Origin: Chryseobacterium sp. 18061
GTDB taxonomy: Bacteria; Pseudomonadota; Gammaproteobacteria; Enterobacterales; Enterobacteriaceae
Direction: 5' to 3'
DNA length: 64,000 nucleotides
Assembly: GCA_902706205.1 (NCBI GenBank)
Contig: CACSKA010000001.1
Location: 372,001 to 436,000, forward strand
The position numbers were made by a program, and so were the translations under genes. The notes beneath the pieces are model-generated. The model was not told the DNA's origin, made no database searches, and saw nothing but the letters and a program-made list of their open reading frames with translations. Positions within the stretch are counted from its first letter, which is position 1; every line of letters starts with the position of its first letter. Below are positions 40,659-51,245 of the stretch, piece by piece.

Positions 40659-41902
40659 GGGCGGCCTCCGGCGAGTTCGCCAATCTGACGCGCGGCGTGC
40701 AAGGCGGTGATGGCGCTCACGCCGCCCGCGCAACCCTGCGAAATACCATCAAAGCCGCCAAGCACGCCACCAATGGCAAACAGATTGTTGAAGCGTTGTC
40801 CGTTGCGCTGCGGGCGCAGCGTGGCATCGACCTGCACGCCAAAGCGCTGCCACGGCTGCGGTTCAAAGAAATCGCCGTGGGTCCAGCTTTCGCGCGGTGA
40901 AGATTGCATCACATCCAGTCCGAGTACCGGTTCGATAACGCCGTCGCGGCTGGCAATCAAGCCGTTGCTGAAAAAACTGCCGCTGGCGAGAACGGCAAAG
41001 CGGGTCCGGAACGGCACGTCGCCGTGGTTACGGGTGGTGATGGCAGAGATATTTTGGCCGTCTTGAATCACATTGGTGACGACATCGCCCGCCAGCCACA
41101 TGCCGCCGTTTTTGATGAACTGGCGCTGCAATGCGGTATGCAGCCGGATGCCCGGCACCGATGGCGGCAGCGTTGGTAGCAGTGAAAGTGGACAAGGAAG
41201 CGTTTCATTTAGCCAGCGCCAGAGGCCATCGTCATTCAAACCAAAACAGGCAGGCAGTAAAAGTCTGTCGCTCACCTGCGCGTGGGGCAGCAGCGCATCG
41301 TGCAGGCTGCGCCACTGGGCGTCATCGTCCAGCAGTCGTGCCAGATTCACCGAGCGAAATTCAGAGGCGTTATCACGTAATATGTCGAGCTGCGGGAGAT
41401 CAATTTCACACTCGCGGGTCTCAACGCCCATTTTCTCAAGTGAGGCCGCCACCAGATGCGGCTGAAAATCGAGGAAACCACTGATCCCCACGACGGTGAT
41501 GCGTTCATCATGGCGTGGGGCCAGTGCGATATCCGGTGGTGTAAGCCACGCCTGTCTTAGCGTGCCAATCGGAGTGACGCGCTGATGCGGTTGGTCGACG
41601 CAGCCTTGCATGGCAATGTTGCAATCGCGCAGCAGCGCTTCGGTCTGTTGCGCATAGTCGAGCACCTGCGTGGTGCCAATCAGGCTGTAAGGATGATCCG
41701 GTGCACTCAGGCCCAGCGCATCCAGCGCTTCTCGTGGCGTACTGGTTGCACAATGCTCCAGTAAATCCATCGAGCCGGACGAGAAATGTAGCCCGCTCTG
41801 GCCGCGGCTAATAATGGCGCAGCGTAGCCCTTGTCGGGTGAGCGACAATCCGCAGAGCAAACCCGCCAGCCCGCCGCCGATAATGACGGTATCAACGTTC
41901 AT
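40655..41902 (-). CDS. glpB: anaerobic glycerol-3-phosphate dehydrogenase subunit B
   Basis: I start at ATG 41902 ([20 protein letters not shown]), 11 bp inside the glpA end; the longer frame reads into glpA. The 415-residue product has a dinucleotide-binding GGGLAG motif at the N-terminus and [20 protein letters not shown] near the C-terminus. It is the FMN-binding partner of GlpA in the anaerobic oxidation of glycerol-3-phosphate to dihydroxyacetone phosphate. Confidence 0.95.
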   Translation of the reverse strand: MNVDTVIIGGGLAGLLCGLSLTRQGLRCAIISRGQSGLHFSSGSMDLLEHCATSTPREALDALGLSAPDHPYSLIGTTQVLDYAQQTEALLRDCNIAMQGCVDQPHQRVTPIGTLRQAWLTPPDIALAPRHDERITVVGISGFLDFQPHLVAASLEKMGVETRECEIDLPQLDILRDNASEFRSVNLARLLDDDAQWRSLHDALLPHAQVSDRLLLPACFGLNDDGLWRWLNETLPCPLSLLPTLPPSVPGIRLHTALQRQFIKNGGMWLAGDVVTNVIQDGQNISAITTRNHGDVPFRTRFAVLASGSFFSNGLIASRDGVIEPVLGLDVMQSSPRESWTHGDFFEPQPWQRFGVQVDATLRPQRNGQRFNNLFAIGGVLGGFDGISQGCAGGVSAITALHAARQIGELAGGRP

Positions 41903-43520
41903 CTTGATGCTCCTTTTCCAGACCGCACAGCCCTTGCCAGACCCAACGGGTAAATTCGCTTTCACGTAATGCATCGCCCCAGGCGATGGGCTGTACGCCG
42001 CGCCAGCGCTCGTTTAAAAATTCAGAAAGTTGAGTCAGCGACTGCGCAGGCGTGGTGACCTGATAGCGGTGCAATAGCGCGGCGGCGCGGCAGGCGCACA
42101 GTTCGCCCTGACAGGTGCCCATGCCCACGCGGGTGCGGCGGCGTAAATCGAGCAAGTTTTTCACGCCAAGATTTTCCACCGCGTACTGCACCTCCCCGGC
42201 GGTGACCGATTCGCACTCACACACCAGGCTGCGTTTCAGGCGGGAATCTCCAATCCATGCGGGGGTGCGGTCGCCATGGCGATATACCGCTGAACCGCGT
42301 AGGGGGGCGGGCAGCGAGACAATTTTATGCAGCGTTTTCTCAGGTGGCTCCTGCGAGCCGGGCAGCGGTGTTTCAGCCGTGGTGCAGGGGGCGTTGTGAT
42401 TCAGCTTGCGGCAGATAGCATCGGTGGCCATTTCGGCCATCAGACGGTAGGTCATCAGTTTGCCACCGGTGATGGTGATAAACCCTTCCAGCCCGTCACG
42501 CACGGCGTGATCGAGCAACACAATACCGCGACTGACGTTACGCCCACTCGGATCATTGTCACTGGCGACCAGCGGACGCACGCCGCAGTAAGCGCGCAGA
42601 ATGCGGGTGGTGGCTATGGACGGGGCCAGCTTTTCGCCCTCGCGCAGCAGTATATCCACTTCCGCTGCCGTGACCCGGTTGTAGTCGATGTCGCGATAAT
42701 CAATGTGCGTGGAGGTGGTGCCAATCAGGGAAATGGTGTCGCCGGGCACCAGAATGTCGGCGTCTGCGGGTTTGCGGCAGCGATTAATGACGTGTTGGTT
42801 GATACGGTTTTCGAAGATGAGCAATGAGCCTTTGGCCGGAAACATGCGCACGCTTAAATCGGCATATTCGGCAATGCGCTGGCCCCAGATGCCGCCCGCG
42901 TTGACCACGACCTGGGCATGTAAGTTTTCACTGGCGTGACGCGTGCGGTCCCATATTGTCACGCCGCTTACGCGCTCGCCCTGACGAATCAGGCTGGTGA
43001 CCTTGCATCCGGTACGAATGATTGCCCCGTGTTCGCGTGCATCGAGCATATTTGCCGCGGTCAGCCGGAAAGGATCGACGGTGCCATCGGGAACGTTGAC
43101 CGCGCCAATAAGGTTCGGATTCACCGCAGGCTCCAGCGCGATCGCCTGAGCTGGTGTTAACGGTCGGGCGGGAATATTTGCCGCGAGGCAGGCTTCAATA
43201 AACTGATGCTGATAATCGAGGCAGTCTTCCGGCAGGGTGATGAACAGTCCCTCCGTGGCCTCGATACAGTGGCGTGCAATCCGTTTCAGAATCGCGTTTT
43301 CCGCGATGCATTCCTGCGCGGATTCCGCATCCGTCACCGCGTATCGCGCGCCGCTGTGCAGCAGGCCGTGATTGCGCCCGGTGGCGCCGGTGGCGATATC
43401 ATCCCGTTCGACCAGGATAACCTTAAGTCCGCGCAGGCTGCAGTCCCGGGCGATCCCGGCCCCGGTGGCCCCGCCGCCGATGATAATGACGTCGGCTTCG
43501 CTGGAGGTAGAGACACTCAT
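41892..43520 (-). CDS. glpA: anaerobic glycerol-3-phosphate dehydrogenase subunit A
   Basis: The product has 542 residues. The N-terminal FAD site is [20 protein letters not shown] and the catalytic FAD domain follows. A C-terminal BFD-like domain carries [11 protein letters not shown] and [11 protein letters not shown], which fit a 2Fe-2S site. It is the catalytic subunit, used mainly under anaerobic growth with fumarate or nitrate. It is first in glpABC and divergent from glpT, sharing the regulatory region 43521-43780. Confidence 0.95.
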   Translation of the reverse strand: MSVSTSSEADVIIIGGGATGAGIARDCSLRGLKVILVERDDIATGATGRNHGLLHSGARYAVTDAESAQECIAENAILKRIARHCIEATEGLFITLPEDCLDYQHQFIEACLAANIPARPLTPAQAIALEPAVNPNLIGAVNVPDGTVDPFRLTAANMLDAREHGAIIRTGCKVTSLIRQGERVSGVTIWDRTRHASENLHAQVVVNAGGIWGQRIAEYADLSVRMFPAKGSLLIFENRINQHVINRCRKPADADILVPGDTISLIGTTSTHIDYRDIDYNRVTAAEVDILLREGEKLAPSIATTRILRAYCGVRPLVASDNDPSGRNVSRGIVLLDHAVRDGLEGFITITGGKLMTYRLMAEMATDAICRKLNHNAPCTTAETPLPGSQEPPEKTLHKIVSLPAPLRGSAVYRHGDRTPAWIGDSRLKRSLVCECESVTAGEVQYAVENLGVKNLLDLRRRTRVGMGTCQGELCACRAAALLHRYQVTTPAQSLTQLSEFLNERWRGVQPIAWGDALRESEFTRWVWQGLCGLEKEHQDER

Positions 43521-43780
43521 GCTGATCCCTCAATGTTCGCTTTCTTCCATTTAGCCACATTAAAAATGCGGTTTGTTTGATATCGAGCATATTCGAGCAC
43601 AAAACGAAAATGAAACGTGATTTCGCGCTCAATATGGAATGTTTGTCATAATTCTGTAACATTCTGTGCAGCATTTCACAGTACCTGGATAACACTTTAC
43701 CTACCATCCAGCGCACATACTCACGGCGTACAGGTCACATCGGTAACGTCCGTCTGATAACGATGGCCACGGAGGCTACT
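43521..43780. promoter_or_regulatory. divergent glpA/glpT control region
   Basis: This region is AT-rich and without genes. A CRP-type site TGTGCAGCATTTCACA (43665-43680) differs from the consensus at one arm position. Several stretches of the GlpR half-site kind (TTCG with A/T flanks, for example ATATTCGAGCA at 43587-43597) are visible, but exact GlpR operators cannot be fixed by eye. Anaerobic control of glpA by FNR and ArcA is known from E. coli. Confidence 0.65.
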
Positions 43781-45130
43781 ATGCTCAGTATTTTCAAACC
43801 TGCCGCGCACACCGCAAGAGTGCCGGATGCGCAGATTGATTCGGACTATCGCCGTCTGCGCTGGCAAATTTTCCTCGGGATCTTCTTCGGTTACGCCGCT
43901 TACTATCTGGTGCGTAAGAACTTTGCTTTAGCCATGCCGTATCTGATCGAACAGGGATTCTCTCGGGGAGATTTAGGGTTAGCGCTGTCGGGGATTTCGA
44001 TTGCCTACGGCTTCTCAAAATTCATTATGGGATCGGTCTCTGACCGCTCGAATCCGCGCATTTTCTTACCGGCTGGTCTGATCCTTGCGGCAATGGTGAT
44101 GCTGTTCATGGGCTTTGTCCCGTGGGCGACATCGAGTATTGCAGTCATGTTCGTGCTGTTGTTCATTTGCGGCTGGTTCCAGGGGATGGGCTGGCCGCCG
44201 TGCGGGCGTACCATGGTTCACTGGTGGTCAAAGAAGGAGCGCGGCAGCATTGTATCGGTGTGGAACTGTGCGCATAACGTTGGGGGTGGACTGCCACCGC
44301 TGCTGTTCCTGCTGGGGATGGCGTGGTTTAACGATTGGCGTGCGGCGCTCTATATGCCTGCGTTTGGTGCCATTCTGGTGGCGTTGATTGCGTTCGCTCT
44401 GATGCGTGATACCCCGCAGTCCTGTGGTCTGCCGCCTGTCGAAGAGTACAAAAATGATTACCCGGACGATTACAGCGAGAAGTATGAAGAAGAGCTGACG
44501 GCGAAGCAGATTTTTATGCAGTACGTGTTACCGAACAAACTGCTGTGGTACATCGCTATCGCCAACGTGTTCGTTTATTTGCTGCGTTACGGGATTCTCG
44601 ACTGGTCGCCGACCTACCTGAAAGAAGTGAAGCATTTCGCCCTGGATAAATCCTCCTGGGCGTACTTCCTGTATGAGTATGCGGGGATCCCGGGCACGCT
44701 GCTGTGCGGCTGGATGTCGGACAAAGTGTTCCGTGGTAATCGCGGGGCGACCGGCGTGTTCTTTATGATTCTGGTCACCATTGCAACCGTCGTTTACTGG
44801 CTCAACCCGCCGGGTAATCCGGGAGTCGATATGACCTGTATGATTGTCATCGGCTTCCTGATTTACGGTCCGGTGATGTTAATTGGTCTGCATGCGCTTG
44901 AGCTGGCGCCGAAGAAAGCGGCGGGTACGGCGGCGGGCTTTACCGGGCTGTTTGGTTATCTCGGTGGTTCCGTCGCGGCCAGCGCCATTGTGGGCTATAC
45001 CGTCGATTTCTTCGGCTGGGATGGCGGCTTTATGGTGATGATTGGCGGCAGCGTGCTGGCGGTGATTTTACTGCTGGTGGTGATGGTCGGTGAGAAGCGT
45101 CACCACGCCGAACTGCTGGCTCGTCGTTAA
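43781..45130 (+). CDS. glpT: glycerol-3-phosphate/phosphate antiporter
   Basis: I start at ATG 43781 ([20 protein letters not shown]); the in-frame start at 43763 is less likely. The 449-residue product is a major facilitator with 12 membrane helices and an OPA-family signature ([20 protein letters not shown]). It matches E. coli GlpT (452 residues). It brings in glycerol-3-phosphate in exchange for phosphate and also takes up fosfomycin. It is joined to glpQ, whose frame opens at the glpT stop. Confidence 0.95.
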   Translation: MLSIFKPAAHTARVPDAQIDSDYRRLRWQIFLGIFFGYAAYYLVRKNFALAMPYLIEQGFSRGDLGLALSGISIAYGFSKFIMGSVSDRSNPRIFLPAGLILAAMVMLFMGFVPWATSSIAVMFVLLFICGWFQGMGWPPCGRTMVHWWSKKERGSIVSVWNCAHNVGGGLPPLLFLLGMAWFNDWRAALYMPAFGAILVALIAFALMRDTPQSCGLPPVEEYKNDYPDDYSEKYEEELTAKQIFMQYVLPNKLLWYIAIANVFVYLLRYGILDWSPTYLKEVKHFALDKSSWAYFLYEYAGIPGTLLCGWMSDKVFRGNRGATGVFFMILVTIATVVYWLNPPGNPGVDMTCMIVIGFLIYGPVMLIGLHALELAPKKAAGTAAGFTGLFGYLGGSVAASAIVGYTVDFFGWDGGFMVMIGGSVLAVILLLVVMVGEKRHHAELLARR

Positions 45131-45144
45131 TGAGGATCATGATG

Positions 45145-46212
45145 ATGAAAATAACCTTTACCCGTATCGCAACAGGATTGCTGTTGGCAGGTTTATTTGC
45201 CGGACAGGCGCTGGCGACTGACAAAATTGTCATTGCCCACCGGGGAGCAAGCGGCTATTTACCAGAGCACACTCTGCCAGCAAAAGCGATGGCCTACGCA
45301 CAAGGGGCTGATTATCTTGAGCAAGATTTGGTGATGACGAAGGATGACCGCCTGGTGGTTCTGCACGATCATTATCTTGACCGGGTGACGGATGTGGCTG
45401 AGCGCTTCCCGGATCGTGTCCGTAAAGATGGACGTTATTACGCCATTGATTTCACGCTGGACGAAATTCGATCGCTTAAATTTACCGAAGGTTTCGAGCT
45501 GGAAAATGGTAAAAAAGCGCAGGTCTATCCGGGCCGATTCCCGATGGGAAAATCAGATTTCCGCATTCATACTTTTGAAGAGGAGATTGAATTTGTCCAG
45601 GGGCTCAACCATTCCACCGGGAAAAATATCGGTATTTACCCGGAAATCAAAGCGCCGTGGTTCCATCATCAGGAAGGGAAAGATATTGCAGCGAAGACAC
45701 TGGAAGTCCTGAAAAAATACGGTTACACCAGCAAAAGCGACAAGGTATACCTGCAATGTTTTGATGCCGCAGAGCTGAAGCGCATCAGAAATGAGCTGGA
45801 ACCGAAAATGGGAATGGACGTGAATCTGGTGCAGTTGATTGCGTATACCGACTGGAATGAAACCCAGGTGAAGCAGCCGAACGGTAAATGGATCAACTAT
45901 AGCTATGACTGGATGTTCAAACCCGGCGCCATGAAGCAGATAGCGCAATATGCCGATGGGATAGGGCCTGATTACCATATGCTGGTGGCGGAAGGGTCTG
46001 GCAAGGGAAACATCAGGTTGACGGCGATGGTACAAGAGGCGCATGCCAGCAAATTGCAGGTGCATCCGTATACGGTGCGTGCCGATCAGTTGCCGGATTA
46101 CGCCAGCAATGTGAATCAGCTGTACGACATGCTGTATAACCAGGCGGGGGTAGACGGATTGTTTACCGATTTCCCGGATAAGGCCGTCCAGTTTCTGAAA
46201 GAAAAATCGTAA
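45145..46212 (+). CDS. glpQ: periplasmic glycerophosphodiester phosphodiesterase
   Basis: Several tandem ATGs (45130, 45139, 45142, 45145) are possible; I choose 45145 (MKITFTRIATGLLLAGLFAG) because GAGG lies about 9 bases upstream. The 355-residue product has a signal peptide cut after about residue 24 (QALA). The catalytic block is IVIAHRGASGYLPEHTLPAK, with LEQDLVMTKDD and HDHYLDR further on. It hydrolyses glycerophosphodiesters in the periplasm to glycerol-3-phosphate for GlpT. Confidence 0.94.
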   Translation: MKITFTRIATGLLLAGLFAGQALATDKIVIAHRGASGYLPEHTLPAKAMAYAQGADYLEQDLVMTKDDRLVVLHDHYLDRVTDVAERFPDRVRKDGRYYAIDFTLDEIRSLKFTEGFELENGKKAQVYPGRFPMGKSDFRIHTFEEEIEFVQGLNHSTGKNIGIYPEIKAPWFHHQEGKDIAAKTLEVLKKYGYTSKSDKVYLQCFDAAELKRIRNELEPKMGMDVNLVQLIAYTDWNETQVKQPNGKWINYSYDWMFKPGAMKQIAQYADGIGPDYHMLVAEGSGKGNIRLTAMVQEAHASKLQVHPYTVRADQLPDYASNVNQLYDMLYNQAGVDGLFTDFPDKAVQFLKEKS

Positions 46213-46217
46213 AACGA

Positions 46218-46242
46218 AAAGGGGTCGCATTGCGACCCCTTT
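46218..46242. terminator. bidirectional terminator between glpQ and yfaE
   Basis: A perfect AAAGGGGTCGCA/TGCGACCCCTTT hairpin with A and T tails lies between two convergent genes. Confidence 0.85.
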
Positions 46243-46246
46243 ACAA

Positions 46247-46501
46247 TTACATCTCGATTTCGATATCGCCTTTGGCTTTACAACAACACGGCAAAATCTC
46301 TCCGTGCTGGATAAACGCCAGCGGCTCGGTCAGCCAGTCAACCTGGCCGGAAACCAGACGGCAGCGACAGGAGCCGCAATAGCCTTCTCGACATTGAAAC
46401 TCGACCGCCACGTTGTGCGACTCTAGCGCCACCAGTAACGAAGGGTGTTCTTCCTGGCACAACAGCTGTGTGCCAGTCAGACGAAGGGTCACGCGGCTCA
46501 T
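46247..46501 (-). CDS. yfaE: YfaE, 2Fe-2S ferredoxin for NrdB cofactor maintenance
   Basis: The product has 84 residues with the plant-type ferredoxin motif CREGYCGSCRC at residues 37-47 and a fourth ligand Cys in ILPCCC. In E. coli YfaE reduces the di-iron site of NrdB to restore its tyrosyl radical. It overlaps nrdB by ATGA, so all three genes form one operon. Confidence 0.93.
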   Translation of the reverse strand: MSRVTLRLTGTQLLCQEEHPSLLVALESHNVAVEFQCREGYCGSCRCRLVSGQVDWLTEPLAFIQHGEILPCCCKAKGDIEIEM

Positions 46502-47631
46502 CAGAGCTGGAAGTTGCTCAGGTCATCGGCATCCACGTTGGAGTCGATTTGACCAACCAGATAAGAACTGACTTCCACTTCCTGCGGCGCAACCTGGACG
46601 TTATCGGACACCAACCAGGTGTTGATCCACGGGATCGGATTGGAGCGGGTCTTGAACGGCATATCGAGCCCAACGGCTTGCATACGAATGTTGGTGATGT
46701 ATTCGATGTACTGCCACAGGATATCTTTATTCAGACCAATCATAGAGCCGTCACGGAACAGGTATTCCGCCCACTCTTTTTCCTGCTGTGCGGCCAGCAC
46801 GAACAGGTCATAACACTCTTGTTTGCACTCTTCGGCAATCACCGCCATTTCCGGGTCGTCCTGGCCTGAACGCAGCAGGTTCAGCATGTGCTGGGTACCG
46901 GTCAGGTGCAGAGCTTCATCACGGGCAATCAGACGGATGATTTTGGCGTTGCCTTCCATCAGCTTACGTTCTGCGAAGGCGAAAGAGCAGGCGAAGCTGA
47001 CGTAGAAGCGGATCGCTTCCAGCGCGTTAACGCTCATCAGACACAGGTACAGTTTTTTCTTCAGCTCATGCAGGCTAACGGTTACGGTTTTGCCGTTCAC
47101 GTTGTGGGTGCCTTCGCCCAGCAGATGCCAGTAACTGGTCAGCTCAATCAGGGAGTCGTAGTAGTGGGAAATCCCTTCGGCGCGTTTCTGAATCTGCTCG
47201 TTGGTGACGATATCATCGAACACGGTCGCCGGATCGTTGACGATGTTACGGATGATATGGGTGTATGAACGCGAGTGGATGGTTTCAGAGAACGCCCACG
47301 TTTCGACCCAGGTTTCCAGCTCAGGAATAGAGATCAGCGGCAGCAGTGCCACGTTCGGGCTACGGCCCTGAATGGAATCCAGCAGCGTCTGGTACTTCAG
47401 GTTGCTGATGAAAATGTGCTTTTCATGGTCTGGCAGCGCCTGGTAGTCAATGCGATCGCGCGATACGTCCACTTCTTCCGGACGCCAGAAGAAGGAGAGT
47501 TGCTTTTCAATCAGCTTTTCGAAGATGTCATATTTTTGCTGATCGTAGCGTGCCACGTTGACCGGCTGGCCGAAGAACATGGGCTCCAGCAGCTGGTTAT
47601 TTTTCGTCTGTGAAAAGGTGGTATAAGCCAT
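46501..47631 (-). CDS. nrdB: class Ia ribonucleotide reductase beta subunit
   Basis: The product has 376 residues. The radical Tyr falls at residue 123 with Met1 counted ([10 protein letters not shown]), that is Tyr122 in mature numbering. Iron ligands Asp85, Glu116 and His119 are in place ([17 protein letters not shown]), and DEALH lies further on. NrdB makes the radical that NrdA uses to reduce ribonucleoside diphosphates. It is separated from nrdA by a 98-bp stretch with two REP-type hairpins. Confidence 0.96.
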   Translation of the reverse strand: MAYTTFSQTKNNQLLEPMFFGQPVNVARYDQQKYDIFEKLIEKQLSFFWRPEEVDVSRDRIDYQALPDHEKHIFISNLKYQTLLDSIQGRSPNVALLPLISIPELETWVETWAFSETIHSRSYTHIIRNIVNDPATVFDDIVTNEQIQKRAEGISHYYDSLIELTSYWHLLGEGTHNVNGKTVTVSLHELKKKLYLCLMSVNALEAIRFYVSFACSFAFAERKLMEGNAKIIRLIARDEALHLTGTQHMLNLLRSGQDDPEMAVIAEECKQECYDLFVLAAQQEKEWAEYLFRDGSMIGLNKDILWQYIEYITNIRMQAVGLDMPFKTRSNPIPWINTWLVSDNVQVAPQEVEVSSYLVGQIDSNVDADDLSNFQL

Positions 47632-47656
47632 GAATGAGTCCTGTTAAGATTTTATT

Positions 47657-47722
47657 GCCCGGCAGTGCGTTGCTAGCCGGGCCGTCAAAATCGTAGGCCG
47701 GGTAAACGAAGCGCTACCCGGC
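47657..47722. repeat. two REP-type palindromes between nrdA and nrdB
   Basis: GCCCGGC...GCCGGGC (47657-47682) and GCCGGGT...ACCCGGC (47697-47722) are imperfect palindromes, each about 26 bp with the GCCGGGT core of enterobacterial REP elements. They form a small BIME-like cluster inside the operon. They can stabilise the upstream nrdA mRNA or lower nrdB expression. Confidence 0.8.
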
Positions 47723-47729
47723 AAATAGC

Positions 47730-50015
47730 TTAGATTTTACATGCGCCGCTTTCGCAGCCATCGTCCTGGATGGACGGTGCCATATCGTCCTGGGCATCTT
47801 CTGCGCCATCACGGGTGTTGTGATAGTACAGGGTTTTCACGCCAAATTTATAGGCATTGAGCAGGTCTTTGAGCAGTTGCTGCATCGGCACTTTACCAGA
47901 CGGGAAACGCGTCGGGTCATAGTTGGTGTTTGCCGAAATCGACTGGTCGATAAACTTCTGCATGATACCAACCAGTTGCAGATAACCGTCGTTGTTTGGC
48001 ATTTCCCACAGCAGCTCGTAGCCGTTCTGCAGCTTTTCGTAATCCGGAACAACCTGGCGCAGGATCCCGTCTTTCGACGCTTTGATGCTGACGTGGCCGC
48101 GCGGCGGCTCGATGCCGTTGGTCGCGTTCGAGATTTGCGAAGAGGTCTCAGACGGCATCAGGGCAGACAGCGTGGAGTTACGCAGACCGTGGGTTTTGAT
48201 CGACTCGCGCAGACCATCCCAGTCGTAGTGCAGCGGCTCGTTAACGATAGCATCCAGGTCTTTCTTGTAGGTATCGATCGGCAGAACGCCTTTCGCGTAG
48301 GTGGTTTCGTTGAACCATGGGCACGCACCTTGCTCTTTCGCCAGTTCGTTGGATGCTTTCAGCAGGTAATACTGGATGGCTTCAAACGTTCTGTGGGTCA
48401 GGTTGTTGCCGCTGCCGTCGGAGTAGCGTTTACCGTGTTTCGCCAGGTAGTAAGCGAAGTTGATAACGCCAATGCCGAGAGTACGACGGCCCATTGCGCC
48501 ACGTTTTGCCGCCAGAATTGGGTAGTCCTGATAATCGAGCAGGGCATCCAGCGCACGAACTGCCAGGATTGCCAGCTCTTCCAGATCGTCCAGGCTGTCA
48601 ATCGCGCCAAGGTTGAATGCAGACAGCGTACACAGGGCAATTTCACCGTTTTCGTCGTTTACATCGTCCAGCGGTTTGGTTGGCAGGGCGATTTCCAGGC
48701 ACAGGTTAGACTGACGCACCGGGGCGATGACCGGATCGAACGGGCTGTGGGTGTTGCAGTGGTCAACGTTCTGGATGTAGATACGGCCAGTAGAGGCACG
48801 TTCCTGCATAACAAGAGAGAACAGTTCAACCGCTTTGATGCGCTGCTTACGGATGCTGGTGTCTTTTTCGTATTTCACATACAGGCGCTCAAACTCATCC
48901 TGATTGGCGAAGAACGCGTCGTACAGGCCTGGGACGTCTGACGGGCTGAACAGGGTGATGTCTTCACCTCTCAGCAGACGGGTATACATCAGTTTGTTGA
49001 TCTGTACGCCGTAGTCCATGTGACGCACGCGGTTGGCTTCAGTACCGCGGTTGTTTTTCAGCACCAGCAGGCTTTCAACTTCGAGATGCCACATTGGGTA
49101 GAACAGTGTCGCTGCACCACCACGCACGCCGCCCTGAGAGCAGGACTTCACTGCGGTCTGGAAGTGCTTGTAGAACGGGATACAACCGGTGTGGAACGCT
49201 TCACCGCCACGAATTGGGCTGCCCAGCGCACGGATGCGACCGGCATTGATACCAATCCCGGCGCGCTGAGAAACATATTTCACGATCGCGCTGGAGGTGG
49301 CGTTGATGGAGTCGAGGCTGTCGCCGCACTCGATCAGCACGCAAGAGCTGAACTGACGCGTTGGGGTACGCACGCCGGACATGATTGGCGTCGGCAGTGA
49401 AATCTTGAAGGTGGAGACGGCGTCATAAAAACGCTTCACGTAGTCCAGACGCGTTTCACGCGGATAGTTAGAAAACAGACACGCGGCGACCAGAATGTAG
49501 AGGAACTGGGCGCTTTCATAGATTTCACCCGTTACGCGGTTCTGAACCAGGTATTTCCCTTCCAGCTGTTTCACTGCGGCATAGGAGAAGTTCATGTCGC
49601 GCCAGTGGTCGATAAAACCGTCCATCTGCGTGAACTCTTCTTCCGTGTAGTCTTCCAGCAGATGACTGTCGTATTTACCCAGCTCAACCATGTTGACGAC
49701 GTGGGTGTACAGCGCAGGCGGTTCAAACTGACCGTACGCTTTCTTACGCAGATGGAAGATCGCCAGGCGCGCGGCCAGGTATTGGTAATCAGGGGCATCA
49801 CGGGAAATCAGATCCGCAGCGGCCTTGATGATGGTCTCATGGATGTCGGCGGTTTTGATGCCGTCATAGAACTGGATGTGAGAGCGCAGTTCAACCTGAG
49901 AAATGGAAACGTTGTTCAGCCCTTCGGCCGCCCAGTCCAGCACGCGATGAATTTTATCGAGATTGATCTGCTCAGTCTCGCCATCACGCTTTGTCACCAT
50001 CAGACGCTGATTCAT
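47730..50015 (-). CDS. nrdA: class Ia ribonucleotide reductase alpha subunit
   Basis: The product has 761 residues, the E. coli length. An ATP-cone domain opens the chain (MNQRLMVTKRDGETEQINLD). Radical-site blocks SNLCLEIALPT (Cys439 region) and LCTLSAFNLGAI (Cys462 region) are present. The chain ends CESGACKI with the redox-active C-terminal cysteine pair. It reduces ADP, GDP, CDP and UDP to deoxy forms. It heads the nrdAB-yfaE operon under DnaA and NrdR boxes. Confidence 0.97.
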   Translation of the reverse strand: MNQRLMVTKRDGETEQINLDKIHRVLDWAAEGLNNVSISQVELRSHIQFYDGIKTADIHETIIKAAADLISRDAPDYQYLAARLAIFHLRKKAYGQFEPPALYTHVVNMVELGKYDSHLLEDYTEEEFTQMDGFIDHWRDMNFSYAAVKQLEGKYLVQNRVTGEIYESAQFLYILVAACLFSNYPRETRLDYVKRFYDAVSTFKISLPTPIMSGVRTPTRQFSSCVLIECGDSLDSINATSSAIVKYVSQRAGIGINAGRIRALGSPIRGGEAFHTGCIPFYKHFQTAVKSCSQGGVRGGAATLFYPMWHLEVESLLVLKNNRGTEANRVRHMDYGVQINKLMYTRLLRGEDITLFSPSDVPGLYDAFFANQDEFERLYVKYEKDTSIRKQRIKAVELFSLVMQERASTGRIYIQNVDHCNTHSPFDPVIAPVRQSNLCLEIALPTKPLDDVNDENGEIALCTLSAFNLGAIDSLDDLEELAILAVRALDALLDYQDYPILAAKRGAMGRRTLGIGVINFAYYLAKHGKRYSDGSGNNLTHRTFEAIQYYLLKASNELAKEQGACPWFNETTYAKGVLPIDTYKKDLDAIVNEPLHYDWDGLRESIKTHGLRNSTLSALMPSETSSQISNATNGIEPPRGHVSIKASKDGILRQVVPDYEKLQNGYELLWEMPNNDGYLQLVGIMQKFIDQSISANTNYDPTRFPSGKVPMQQLLKDLLNAYKFGVKTLYYHNTRDGAEDAQDDMAPSIQDDGCESGACKI

Positions 50016-50363
50016 GTGCTTTTTTACCTGTCCGTGAAATGGAAAAATATCCCCCGCTTATCCACAAAATGCCGTTGTGGCTAACTCTGTGGATAAATAC
50101 TATATGTAGGGGTTTTGCGATAAGATAAACGCTATATGGTGAGTATTCTAGTAAGGATTCATTTGAGTACAAGGGTTGATTTTGACGTTAATTTAAGGTT
50201 GCAGAAGGGTAGCGGAGGCTAAGTCCACGGATTGTAAGGCCTGGCGAGATTGTCAATATTCGAAGAAAAAAAATAGAAATTTGATCGAGTGCTGATTTCT
50301 TCAACGAGAAGGCGAATTGCGCAACAGAACGCTGCGCAAACTTTATAAAAATAAGCTATGACG
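50016..50363. promoter_or_regulatory. nrdA control region (DnaA and NrdR boxes)
   Basis: Two perfect DnaA boxes lie at 50058-50066 (TTATCCACA) and 50088-50096 (its complement). Two NrdR-type boxes with CTATAT cores, at about 50096-50111 and 50127-50142, are 32 bp apart centre to centre, about three helical turns. This is the E. coli nrdAB arrangement. The rest, 50160-50363, holds no gene; yfaL of E. coli is not present. Confidence 0.85.
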
Positions 50364-51089
50364 TTAGTCGTTTTTTGCCGTTGTGTGCAACATGTAATTA
50401 ACATCAACACCCGGCGCGAGCTTAAAGTGATTGGTGACCGGATTGTAGTGCAGGCCGATAATGTGACGTTCCTGCAGACAAGTTTTGTCGACCCAGCCCA
50501 GCAGCTCGGCTGGCTTGATGAACTTCTTCACGTCATGCGTGCCTTTTGGCACCATGTTTAAGACATATTCCGCACCCACGACGGCCATCAGCCACGCTTT
50601 GCCGTTGCGGTTGATGGTGGAGAAAAAGACCTGACCGCCGGGCTTCACTAGTTTCGCACAGGCATTTACTACGGACTGCGGGTCCGGTACGTGTTCGAGC
50701 ATTTCCATGCAGGTCACGACGTCGTACTGCTGCGCGTATTTCGCCGCGTGGTCTTCCACGGTTTCCTGAACATAATCCACCTGAATGCCAGTTTCCAACG
50801 CATGCAAACGCGCGACCTGTAATGGTTCAAAACCCATATCCAGCCCGGTAACGGTGGCACCTTCACGCGCCATGCTTTCGGCAAGGATCCCGCCGCCGCA
50901 GCCGACATCCAGCACTTTCTTGCCAAACAACCCACCTGAACGGTTGCTGATGTAGCCCAGACGCAACGGGTTAATCCGGTGCAGTGGTTTAAATTCCCCT
51001 TCCAGGTCCCACCAGCGTGAGGCGACGGCTTCGAATTTCGCAATTTCGTCGTGATCGACGTTAGCCACCGGCTGTTTTTCGGCATTCAT
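50364..51089 (-). CDS. ubiG: ubiquinone O-methyltransferase
   Basis: I start at ATG 51089 ([20 protein letters not shown]), matching E. coli UbiG; the longer frame to 51185 is unlikely. The 241-residue product has the SAM site [19 protein letters not shown] and the C-terminal [14 protein letters not shown] block. It catalyses both O-methylation steps in ubiquinone biosynthesis. It is divergent from gyrA. Confidence 0.96.
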   Translation of the reverse strand: MNAEKQPVANVDHDEIAKFEAVASRWWDLEGEFKPLHRINPLRLGYISNRSGGLFGKKVLDVGCGGGILAESMAREGATVTGLDMGFEPLQVARLHALETGIQVDYVQETVEDHAAKYAQQYDVVTCMEMLEHVPDPQSVVNACAKLVKPGGQVFFSTINRNGKAWLMAVVGAEYVLNMVPKGTHDVKKFIKPAELLGWVDKTCLQERHIIGLHYNPVTNHFKLAPGVDVNYMLHTTAKND

Positions 51090-51173
51090 GGGTACATTGA
51101 CTCCTTTTCTTATCAGGTCTGTGAGTATATCAGCACCCCGGCGCGAATAAAGCGCTGTGCTGGTACATAGGTT

Positions 51174-51202
51174 TACCTCAATCACGACGGCTGTGTTATA
51201 AT
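51174..51202 (+). promoter_or_regulatory. gyrA promoter
   Basis: A perfect TATAAT (51197-51202) preceded by TGT gives an extended -10; the -35 is weak. The same element heads E. coli gyrA, where weak -35 contacts go with induction on DNA relaxation. Confidence 0.75.
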
Positions 51203-51245
51203 TTGCGACCTTTGAATCCGGGAACAGTAGAGGGATAGCGGTTAG

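Noticed and set aside
40134..43580. Many long + strand ORFs opposite glpC, glpB and glpA
   Set aside because: They are frame shadows in GC-rich genes; the reverse-strand products carry all known glp motifs.
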